Source of the DNA: Planctomycetaceae bacterium
GTDB lineage: Bacteria > Planctomycetota > Planctomycetia > Pirellulales > Pirellulaceae
DNA: 7,990 bases
Assembly (NCBI GenBank): GCA_012965455.1
Contig: DTSG01000482.1
Location: forward strand, 1 to 7,990
Reading direction: 5' to 3'
Part shown: one piece after another, positions 1 to 5,400 of the stretch
How the letters are laid out: the number at the start of each line of letters is the position of its first letter
Position numbering within the stretch: the stretch's first letter is position 1
Translations under genes and position numbers: made by a program
Notes under the pieces: model-generated
Databases searched by the model: none
Seen by the model: the letters and a program-made list of their open reading frames with translations, nothing else
Told to the model about the DNA's origin: nothing

Positions 1-78
1 TTTTCGAGTTGTTTTTCGTGTTGAGTTTGCGTGTTAGATCGTGCGTATCCATGGAGTGTGTAGCTTTATTCGAAAAAA

Positions 79-186
79 ATGGTCTTAATAATGGAAAACG
101 AGGCCATCGGCAAGCGTTGGTATAAACTGATTCTACAAGACGACCGTATTGGAGTAAGCACCAAAACCGTCACGTATAGAGAATAA
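79..186 (+). CDS. Doubtful 35-aa ORF, possible remnant of a secreted protein gene
   Basis: This short ORF has an ATG at 79 and a second in-frame ATG at 91, with an in-frame stop (TAG) at 61-63 and a TAA stop at 184-186. No clear ribosome binding site precedes it. The translated middle reads GKRWYKLILQDDRIGVSTKT, a W-Y-x-x-x-L-x(4)-I-G pattern. From memory this resembles the start of the mature part of some planctomycete secreted proteins, where a 'WY..yL.G..vGy' strand is common. It has no signal peptide and is far too short to be a complete member. It could be a decayed fragment, a small real peptide, or chance. A weak terminator-like hairpin straddles its stop codon. Confidence 0.2.
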   Translation: MVLIMENEAIGKRWYKLILQDDRIGVSTKTVTYRE

Positions 187-201
187 GACGTGTGCTTTTT
201 T
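171..201 (+). terminator. Weak terminator-like hairpin with T run
   Basis: CACGT at 171-175 can pair with ACGTG at 188-192 around a 12-base loop, and six T follow at 196-201. The stem is only 5 bp, and three bases separate it from the T run, so this is a poor intrinsic terminator. Its position before the pgi promoter-like box would suit the end of an upstream transcript. Confidence 0.2.
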
Positions 202-249
202 ACCTTTTATGGAATCTTGCCTTGCTTGGTATTAAATGTGTGTAAATGC

Positions 250-277
250 TTTAGTTAACAAACGTCTCTTCTATAAT
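250..277 (+). promoter_or_regulatory. Candidate sigma-70 promoter for pgi
   Basis: A perfect TATAAT lies at 272-277, 32 bases before the pgi ATG. With a 16-base spacer the -35 position reads TTTAGT (250-255), matching TTGACA at three of six places. A better -35-like hexamer, TTAACA at 255-260, is only 11 bases away, too close to pair with this -10. Transcription would start near 284 and leave a leader of about 26 bases. The box sits at nearly the same distance from its gene as the one at 1826-1831. Confidence 0.4.
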
Positions 278-309
278 TTCCCTTTTTCTAACTTACCTCA
301 AAAGTATCG

Positions 310-1707
310 ATGTTCCATTCAATTCAGGTCGATTTATCGCGCAGTGGATGTCCAGAGAATAGTCTCTCTAAAAAGGACTGTTCCTTGGTGGACGATTTGC
401 AACAAGCGCATCAACAAGTTTGTTCTTTAGACCTAGAACTGATGGCGAGCGGTGAAATTCCGGACGACCGAAAACCGCTCGATGGAAATTTCTATCCATT
501 GCCCGATAAGATTCTTAGTGAATATCGAACAGATCGCACTGAAAGCGAATTGGGTCAAATCCTAAAAACGGCTAATCGATTACAATCGTCGGTCGAGGCA
601 ATCGTCGTGTTAGGCATTGGTGGTTCGTACATGGGGACCCGCGCCTTGATGGATGCCTGTTGTGAACCTTATTACAACGAGTTGTCCAAAACAGAACGCG
701 GCGGTCGACCGCAATTATATTTTGCAGGTAATCATCTAGACAACGATGCGCTGCAGGGCGTGTTAGGGAGATTACGAGCAGTAACGCCAGAGGGCAATTG
801 GGGAATTATTGTTATTAGTAAAAGTGGTGAGACGCTGGAAACGGCAGTTGCCTTTCGCACGTTGTTAGACCTTCTTAAACAACAATGCCCCCACGACTTC
901 CCAAATTTTGTTATCCCGATCACCGGTGAAACAGGATCCTTGAATCAGATGGCTGCTGAACTGGGATGTGCCAATGTTTTCCGTGTGCCCGAGGGAGTCG
1001 GCGGGCGATTCAGTCTGTTTTCTGCGGTTGGTTTGCTGCCAGCCGCTACGATTGGCTTGGACGTTGTTCAATTGTTACAAGGCGCCGCTGATATGAATGA
1101 AACATTTCGTACGGCGGAGTTGTCAAGTAACCCGCCATTGGATTTTGCGTTAGCAGCCTATCAATTGCAGTTGCAGGGTGATGTTTCGATTCGAGTGTTG
1201 AGTGTTTGGGAACAAGCATTTGCTTCGCTCGGTATGTGGTATGACCAGTTGCTATCGGAGAGTTTGGGTAAAGATGGCCAAGGTATGACTCCGATTACGA
1301 TGGTCAATACGCGGGATTTGCATTCGCGAGCGCAACAACATCAGGCAGGGCGTAACGATAAGTGGATTGTCAATTTATCGACGCGGCAGAGTCACACCGA
1401 CCAATTGCAGATTAGGGAAACTACGTCAGACGTAGCGGGATTGAACGACTTAGCCGGTGTGACGCTAGCAGAGTTATCCGCAGCGGCGCGACAGGGTACC
1501 AATCGTGCGTTGTGCGATGTGCAGCGGCCAACCGCGGACATTGTGCTCGAGCGGGGCGATGAATATGGATTAGGTCAATTCTTTCAGATGATGATGTTGG
1601 CAACGGTAGTCGAAGGAAAGTTGTTAGGCGTGAATCCCTACGGTCAGCCTGGCGTCGAAGCATATAAAAAGCACATGCGGAATATTCTGTTGTCCGATAG
1701 AAGCTGA
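310..1707 (+). CDS. pgi: Glucose-6-phosphate isomerase (short bacterial type)
   Basis: This cytoplasmic enzyme interconverts glucose 6-phosphate and fructose 6-phosphate in glycolysis and gluconeogenesis. The 465-residue length fits the short Bacillus/Thermotoga-type isomerase (about 450) rather than the 550-residue E. coli type. The two SIS sugar-phosphate folds are visible. The first opens with LGIGGSYMGT (101-110) and has the phosphate-binding SKSGET (170-175). Family signature 1, EGVGGRFSLFSAVG (228-241), is complete. The expected catalytic Glu is E317 in SESLGKDGQG, D336-L-H-S follows, and the catalytic Lys is K453 in GVEAYKK. Signature 2 has one deviation: G445 in NPYGQPG, where Asp, Asn, Thr or His is usual. 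The ATG at 310 has no Shine-Dalgarno but gives an N-terminus that runs straight into family-like sequence. Tandem stops (TGA TAG, 1705-1710) end it. It is probably transcribed alone from the box at 272-277. Confidence 0.96.
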   Translation: MFHSIQVDLSRSGCPENSLSKKDCSLVDDLQQAHQQVCSLDLELMASGEIPDDRKPLDGNFYPLPDKILSEYRTDRTESELGQILKTANRLQSSVEAIVVLGIGGSYMGTRALMDACCEPYYNELSKTERGGRPQLYFAGNHLDNDALQGVLGRLRAVTPEGNWGIIVISKSGETLETAVAFRTLLDLLKQQCPHDFPNFVIPITGETGSLNQMAAELGCANVFRVPEGVGGRFSLFSAVGLLPAATIGLDVVQLLQGAADMNETFRTAELSSNPPLDFALAAYQLQLQGDVSIRVLSVWEQAFASLGMWYDQLLSESLGKDGQGMTPITMVNTRDLHSRAQQHQAGRNDKWIVNLSTRQSHTDQLQIRETTSDVAGLNDLAGVTLAELSAAARQGTNRALCDVQRPTADIVLERGDEYGLGQFFQMMMLATVVEGKLLGVNPYGQPGVEAYKKHMRNILLSDRS

Positions 1708-1801
1708 TAGCCAAAATCCATTAAAAACGGTTTGCGTATCAACATCATTTGGCGGGGGGATGTGGTTGGTACACGCACGTTATTCGTTGGGCAGGGAATC
1801 A

Positions 1802-1831
1802 CCGACAGCAAATTCATTTACCGTATATAAT
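1802..1831 (+). promoter_or_regulatory. Candidate sigma-70 promoter for the UPF0173 hydrolase gene
   Basis: A perfect TATAAT lies at 1826-1831. CCGACA at 1802-1807 matches the -35 consensus at four of six bases (GACA), with an 18-base spacer. Transcription would begin near 1838, leaving a leader of about 29 bases before the ATG at 1867. This is the strongest promoter-like sequence in the window. It separates the hydrolase and the genes after it from pgi; no terminator is evident between 1708 and 1800. Confidence 0.5.
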
Positions 1832-1866
1832 GTAGCCATTACCAAATTCAACAGGGAATTGAAATT

Positions 1867-2553
1867 ATGACGGCGGTGGTGAAATGGCTGGGGCATGGGG
1901 CCTTTGAAATAGAAACGGGTGAGCATACGATTCTGCTCGATCCGTTCTTGACGGATAATCCCCAAGCGACAGTCACGGCCGATTCATTAGACGCAGGTAC
2001 AATTCTGATTACGCACGGTCATTTTGATCACGTCAGCGATGCGGCTGCGATCGCCCATCGAACGGGCGCTACGATTATCGCCCCCGTGGAGACAGCGTCG
2101 TGGTTTGAAACGACTCAGAACGTTAAAAACACGGTCGGCATGAATTTAGGTGGTGGACTTGAAATGCCTTGGGGTCATCTACGCATGACCATTGCCCATC
2201 ATAGTTCTTCGTTGCCTGATGGAAGTTACGGCGGAAATCCGAGCGGTTATGTTTTGACGTTACCGGCAGGCACTATTTATTTCGCAGGGGATACCGCTTT
2301 GTTTATGGATATGCAATTGATTGGGCGGCAAGGAATCGACTTAGCCGTGCTACCCATTGGCGATCACTTTACGATGGGACCAGCGGATGCGCTCGAGGCG
2401 GTTAAAATGATTCAGCCACAACGTGTGTTGCCAGCGCACTATGATACCTGGCCGCCAATCACTCAAGACGCTCAAGCCTGGTGCGAGCAGGTTAATTCTG
2501 ACACCGAGACAACCGCAATCCTGTTGCAGGTTGGGGAAACGATAGACCTATGA
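1867..2553 (+). CDS. Metallo-beta-lactamase-fold metal-dependent hydrolase, UPF0173 (YtkL-like)
   Basis: A 228-residue cytoplasmic hydrolase of the metallo-beta-lactamase superfamily, the usual length for UPF0173. It opens with the family-typical WLGHGAFEIET and LLDPFLTDNP. Metal ligands are all present: H50-x-H52-x-D54-H55, H111 or H112 in AHHSS, D142 in FAGDT, and H191 in PAHYDTWP. The segment PIGDHFTMGPADA (163-175) is also characteristic. The natural substrate of the family is not known, so no reaction is assigned. The ATG at 1867 has AGGGA at 1853-1857, 9 bases upstream, a modest ribosome binding site. Its stop TGA overlaps the ATG of the next gene (ATGA), so the two are probably translationally coupled. 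It carries no signal peptide, although its coupled partner is exported. Confidence 0.93.
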   Translation: MTAVVKWLGHGAFEIETGEHTILLDPFLTDNPQATVTADSLDAGTILITHGHFDHVSDAAAIAHRTGATIIAPVETASWFETTQNVKNTVGMNLGGGLEMPWGHLRMTIAHHSSSLPDGSYGGNPSGYVLTLPAGTIYFAGDTALFMDMQLIGRQGIDLAVLPIGDHFTMGPADALEAVKMIQPQRVLPAHYDTWPPITQDAQAWCEQVNSDTETTAILLQVGETIDL

Positions 2554-3488
2554 TGTTCCCGCGATCATTTGCTCCGATGATTATGTTAGCTAGCTGTTGG
2601 GCGGTGGGATTTTTTTCGCCGGTAGACAACGTCACAGCCATTGAGACAGATGTATTGTATTGGTCATGGAACAAGGGTGATGTCTATGACGTGCAGATGC
2701 AAACGCAGACGAGAATTCATTTAAAGCATGTGCTTAGGGAGTTAAAGTACCATTCGACGACGACGATTGACGGTGTGCTCGTGGTGCAGTCCCTGTCCGC
2801 TCAAGGTATTGCTGAAATTCATTGGACGGTTCGCCGGATTCGCTTGGACAATGGCGAAGGCAAAAAAAGGATCTCAATTGATTCCGGCGGCCAACTTGTG
2901 GCAGACGAACTGCAACCAGCAGAGAAGAGTCTGTTGGCATCGCTGCGACCATTATTGGCGAAAACGTTTGTGTTGCGAATTGACCGACAGGCAACGCTTT
3001 TAGGCGTCCAAGAATTGAAGCGGCAGTCAGCGGTGGCGGCAGATCGGAACAACTCGCAACCTAAGCTGGATGTGGGTGAACCGCTGTTTACCGCTGGCGG
3101 TGTTAAAGCTGCATTTCGCCATGTGTTTGTTTCTTTTCCCAAAGGTGAGCTTGAGTTTCAGACAATCTGGCAAGAGTCTAAGAATCCATTGTCGTCACCG
3201 ATGAACAATCCCGTCCGCTTTCAGTACCAGTATCGAGGGTTAAATGCAGAACGCGACCATGTGGTTGGGATAACCGGAAAATACACGTTTGCAGATTCTG
3301 GCGAGCAGAGTAAAGTATTGAAAATTGACCAGGAACAGATATCGGGTAAATTGGTAATTGACGCGAGGCAGAATTACGTCAAACGTGTTGACCTTGAATT
3401 GTTATTGAAGACGACTGCCGGACAAGGCACGGATGCGATTACAACGGAGCAGTCGGACACACAATCAATTGCGATAGAAAAAAAATGA
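2550..3488 (+). CDS. Exported protein of unknown function, divergent DUF6263-like paralogue
   Basis: A 312-residue protein with an N-terminal export signal; function unknown. The first residues contain LASC (13-16), which fits a lipobox. The hydrophobic stretch before it is short, so cleavage by signal peptidase I after about A30 is also possible. The mature part starts with DVLYWSWNKGDVYDV (34-48). This aligns by eye with the start of the downstream 312-residue protein (LAFKFTAGNEYKL), as does the overall order of beta-rich segments. I infer that the two are distant paralogues of the DUF6263-type family, which is frequent in planctomycetes. Residues near the middle (FPKGELEFQTIW) correspond to the GDQW region of the paralogue, but the GD is lost. 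Either the ATG at 2550 or the one at 2553 could start it; both overlap or abut the hydrolase stop. It is probably anchored or soluble in the periplasm-like space. Confidence 0.75.
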   Translation: MMFPRSFAPMIMLASCWAVGFFSPVDNVTAIETDVLYWSWNKGDVYDVQMQTQTRIHLKHVLRELKYHSTTTIDGVLVVQSLSAQGIAEIHWTVRRIRLDNGEGKKRISIDSGGQLVADELQPAEKSLLASLRPLLAKTFVLRIDRQATLLGVQELKRQSAVAADRNNSQPKLDVGEPLFTAGGVKAAFRHVFVSFPKGELEFQTIWQESKNPLSSPMNNPVRFQYQYRGLNAERDHVVGITGKYTFADSGEQSKVLKIDQEQISGKLVIDARQNYVKRVDLELLLKTTAGQGTDAITTEQSDTQSIAIEKK

Positions 3489-3563
3489 AGTTCAGGGTGA
3501 CCAATTGGCGCTGAGATCACGTAGAAGACATTTGAAATACAATCCCAGAGTAAAGAGCTAAAC

Positions 3564-4502
3564 ATGAAATTATCTCCGAGGTTTATCGCGCATTTGACCG
3601 AAATGAAATTTCGTTCTTTGTTTAGTTTGGTGGTGTTCGCTAGCTGCCTCTGTTTCGTGTCGAGCTTGCAGGCTCAACGTACATTGGCTTTTAAGTTCAC
3701 GGCTGGCAACGAATACAAATTGTCAGTCAGCACAACGACCAAAATTGCGATGAAGTACATGGGGCAAGATGTTGAAACGACGATGCAAATGGAGTCGGGA
3801 ATATCACAATACATCGACTCGGTGAACACTGAGGGTACGGCCGCGATCACTCAAAAAATAACGCGTTTGAAACTATCGGTCGCTGGTGGACCACTGGGGA
3901 TCAAATTGGAATATGACAGCACGGCTGCTGATTCGCAGGACAATCCACTTTCAGATGTGTTGCGCCCAATTGTGGGTGCCGAGTTCGGCTTGTCGTTGAG
4001 TCAACAGGGGAAAATAAGCAACTTTAAAGCACCGGCTGACTTGTTGGCGACGTTGGCCAAACAGCCGGGGAGCCGCGCCTTTGGTCAAATGTTCTCCGAG
4101 GCTGGATTTCGTAATATGGTTTCGCAAGGGTCGTTGAAATTCCCTGAGAAGGCGTTAAATGTAGGTGATCAGTGGAAGGATCACGTGGTGCTGCCGGCAG
4201 GTGAGTTCGGCGAAACTACGGTGACCATTGAATATACCTATCAGGGCATTGTCGAACTTGACGGCAAGATGCTTGACAAGATTGGCATGAAGATGACGAC
4301 CAGTATTAAGCCTGCTAAAGATGCCACTGGCTCGCAGTTGAAAATCACCGAGCAATCCAGCGAGGGCCTTGTTTATTTTGATAATACGGTGGGTAGATTG
4401 GATCATTCCACACTTAAACAGACAATGACGACCGAAGTCATTATTGGGCAAAACTCGATTGTTCAAACCGTTACGACCAATGTAACGACATCCATGAAAT
4501 AG
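3564..4502 (+). CDS. Exported DUF6263-like protein of unknown function
   Basis: A 312-residue secreted protein. Residues 15-37 form a signal peptide: KFR, then a hydrophobic core (LFSLVVFASCLCFVSS), with likely cleavage after A37 in SLQA|QR. The mature protein begins TLAFKFTAGNEYKLSVS. It continues as a beta-rich domain with repeated Thr-rich strands, VGDQWKD (200-206) and EYTYQGIVELDGK, which fit my memory of the DUF6263 family. No enzymatic motif is visible. The start is uncertain. The ATG at 3564 has a weak AAAGAG (3552-3557) upstream. The in-frame ATG at 3603 would remove 13 residues and leave a textbook signal peptide starting MKFRSLF. A lone TACAAT at 3538-3543 could be a -10 box but has no -35 partner. 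It is the second of a tandem pair with 2550-3488, and the Rieske gene follows after 22 bases. Confidence 0.82.
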   Translation: MKLSPRFIAHLTEMKFRSLFSLVVFASCLCFVSSLQAQRTLAFKFTAGNEYKLSVSTTTKIAMKYMGQDVETTMQMESGISQYIDSVNTEGTAAITQKITRLKLSVAGGPLGIKLEYDSTAADSQDNPLSDVLRPIVGAEFGLSLSQQGKISNFKAPADLLATLAKQPGSRAFGQMFSEAGFRNMVSQGSLKFPEKALNVGDQWKDHVVLPAGEFGETTVTIEYTYQGIVELDGKMLDKIGMKMTTSIKPAKDATGSQLKITEQSSEGLVYFDNTVGRLDHSTLKQTMTTEVIIGQNSIVQTVTTNVTTSMK

Positions 4503-4524
4503 ATTTGACAACAACGAGTTAGAT

Positions 4525-4845
4525 ATGACATCTTTTACTACTGTGGCCAAAGTCGGCGATATTGCTGAAGGCGAAGGTCAGGGCTATACCGTCGCTGGTC
4601 GATTGATTGCAGTTTTTAACGATCGTGGCGAGTATCACGCTATCGACGATCTTTGCCCGCATATGGGCGCAGCTTTGTCCCCAGGATATATATTGGACGG
4701 TGAAGTTGTTTGTCCCTGGCATGCTTGGAGGTTCTGTATTCGCAAAGGGACTTGGAGTGATAACGATGCGCTGAGTGTCAATGTGTTTGCTGTCCGAGTG
4801 GAGGGTGACGAGATACAGGTACAAGTGCCGGAGCGAGAGGAATGA
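4525..4845 (+). CDS. Rieske [2Fe-2S] ferredoxin-like protein
   Basis: A 106-residue single-domain Rieske protein of the NirD / dioxygenase-ferredoxin type. The cluster ligands are in C44-P-H46 and C63-P-W-H66, a C-x-H-x(16)-C-x2-H spacing that is normal for the family. The domain fills the whole chain, with no signal peptide or membrane anchor, so it should be a soluble cytoplasmic electron carrier or small-subunit protein. Residues 36-42 (EYHAIDD) and 47-54 (MGAALSPG) are typical surrounding sequence. No oxygenase, reductase or nitrite reductase large subunit is nearby, so its partner is unknown. The ATG at 4525 lies 22 bases after the previous gene without a good ribosome binding site. Its TGA overlaps the next ATG (ATGA), suggesting coupling to the MazG-like gene. 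Confidence 0.92.
   Translation: MTSFTTVAKVGDIAEGEGQGYTVAGRLIAVFNDRGEYHAIDDLCPHMGAALSPGYILDGEVVCPWHAWRFCIRKGTWSDNDALSVNVFAVRVEGDEIQVQVPEREE
4835..4841 (+). promoter_or_regulatory. Ribosome binding site favouring the later start of the MazG-like gene
   Basis: GAGAGGA ends directly against the ATG at 4842, too close to serve it. It lies 9 bases before the in-frame ATG at 4851, a usual distance. By this criterion translation may start at 4851, three codons later. Confidence 0.45.
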
Positions 4846-5195
4846 GCGAAATGAACGCAGAGAATGATACGAATGATGTGGCTGATCTAGCGGATATTAG
4901 CATGGCGGATTTTCAAGCTTTGATACGTAAAATGTATTACACCAAAGATGCGGAGCGGGGTATCGATGGGACGTTTATGTGGTTGCTCGAAGAAATTGGT
5001 GAATTGGCTGCCGCTCTGCGCAGTGGCACAGCGGCTGATCGTGCCGAAGAATTCGCCGACGTGCTGGCCTGGCTTGTGACGATTGCTAATGTTGCTGAGG
5101 TCGATTTATCTAGCGCAATTCGGAATAAATATGGTTCAGGTTGCCCTGGGTGCGGACAATATGCTTGCCAATGTGCTGACTCGGAAAAACCGTAG
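4842..5195 (+). CDS. MazG-like nucleotide pyrophosphohydrolase with Cys-rich tail
   Basis: A 117-residue all-alpha NTP pyrophosphohydrolase-like protein. Such enzymes hydrolyse nucleoside triphosphates to monophosphate and pyrophosphate with Mg2+, often to clear abnormal nucleotides; the substrate here cannot be read from sequence. The metal-binding motif is intact: E50-E51-x2-E54 in WLLEEIGELAAALR and E70-x2-D73 in EEFADVLAWL, followed by a third helix (TIANVAEVDLSSAI). It is a single domain, unlike the duplicated E. coli MazG. After NKYG (95-98) comes C101-P-G-C104-x4-C109-Q-C111, a compact cysteine cluster like those I recall in archaeal and planctomycete relatives, perhaps a zinc site. 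The start is at 4842 (overlapping the Rieske stop) or at 4851, which has the better-spaced ribosome binding site. The residues before about 20 are acidic and probably disordered. Confidence 0.88.
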   Translation: MSEMNAENDTNDVADLADISMADFQALIRKMYYTKDAERGIDGTFMWLLEEIGELAAALRSGTAADRAEEFADVLAWLVTIANVAEVDLSSAIRNKYGSGCPGCGQYACQCADSEKP

Positions 5196-5227
5196 GATCG
5201 GGGTATCAGAGTGGCCGCGGCCTACGG
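5190..5227. repeat. Inverted repeat with inner palindrome at the end of the MazG-like gene
   Basis: CCGTAGG (5190-5196) and CCTACGG (5221-5227) are perfect 7-base inverted repeats around a 24-base interval. The left arm includes the TAG stop codon of the MazG-like gene (5193-5195). The perfect palindrome GGCCGCGGCC (5213-5222) overlaps the right arm, so the two structures would compete. A small GCGC-TTT-GCGC hairpin follows at 5236-5246. No T run follows, so this is not a standard intrinsic terminator. It could be a 3' RNA structure, a Rho-type end, a dispersed intergenic repeat, or chance. Confidence 0.4.
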
Positions 5228-5400
5228 ACTACGTTGCGCTTTGCGCCACAGGCGGATTAAACTCAGATGCTTGCAAATGGATGCACTTTTTTCCATCTAA
5301 ATCGCAGTAATGTACCGCTTTGAATGACCGATGACGTGAGTAGGGTGCGTACTGTATTTGATGAGGATATGAATTTTTGGATAAGTGGTGAGGGGCAATT
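5196..5400. other. Intergenic region between the MazG-like gene and the 754-aa protein gene
   Basis: This is about 205 bases without a gene. It begins with the inverted-repeat cluster described at 5190-5227. It ends with a good ribosome binding site at 5390-5395. No convincing promoter was found: TATGAA at 5368-5373 matches a -10 box at four of six positions, but no -35 hexamer lies at a suitable distance. A T run at 5287-5292 sits inside only a short possible stem (ATGGA/TCCAT). Confidence 0.5.
5390..5395 (+). promoter_or_regulatory. Ribosome binding site supporting the TTG start at 5401
   Basis: GAGGGG ends 5 bases before TTG 5401. An in-frame TGA lies at 5389-5391, so translation cannot begin further upstream, and no ATG or GTG occurs between it and the TTG. 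Together these fix a TTG start. Confidence 0.7.

Larger units (their letters stand above)
1..309. other. Leader region upstream of pgi without a confident gene
   Basis: No recognisable gene is seen in this stretch. All forward frames from the left edge close quickly; the longest, in frame 3, stops near 125 and its translation resembles nothing I know. It holds a 35-codon ORF at 79-186, a weak hairpin followed by six T at 171-201, and a TATAAT box at 272-277; each has its own entry. Positions 196-230 are T-rich. It could be the space after an upstream gene that ends outside the window. Confidence 0.6.

Noticed and set aside
2..52. Possible reverse-strand gene starting at 52 and leaving the left edge
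   Set aside because: Only 17 codons are visible, with no ribosome binding site and no recognisable sequence.
236..430. 64-codon forward ORF overlapping the start of pgi
   Set aside because: It shares most of its length with pgi in another frame, has no recognisable motif, and pgi is certain.
1710..1753. GCCAAA/TTTGGC inverted repeat after pgi
   Set aside because: The stem is 6 bp with a 32-base loop and no T run follows, so it is not a credible terminator.
3538..3543. TACAAT as a promoter for the second exported protein
   Set aside because: It is a good -10 match, but no -35-like hexamer sits at 16-18 bases; TTGGCG at 3505-3510 is 27 bases away.
4505..4510. Perfect TTGACA before the Rieske gene
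   Set aside because: No -10 hexamer lies 15-19 bases downstream; that interval is inside the coding start (ACATCT at 4528-4533).
4155..4824. Two long overlapping reverse ORFs (131 and 101 codons)
   Set aside because: They are antisense to the DUF6263-like and Rieske genes, whose motifs are clear; their translations look like nothing known.
5221..5232. CCTACGG and GGACTAC strings like parts of universal 16S primers
   Set aside because: They are short chance matches; the surrounding sequence is not rRNA.
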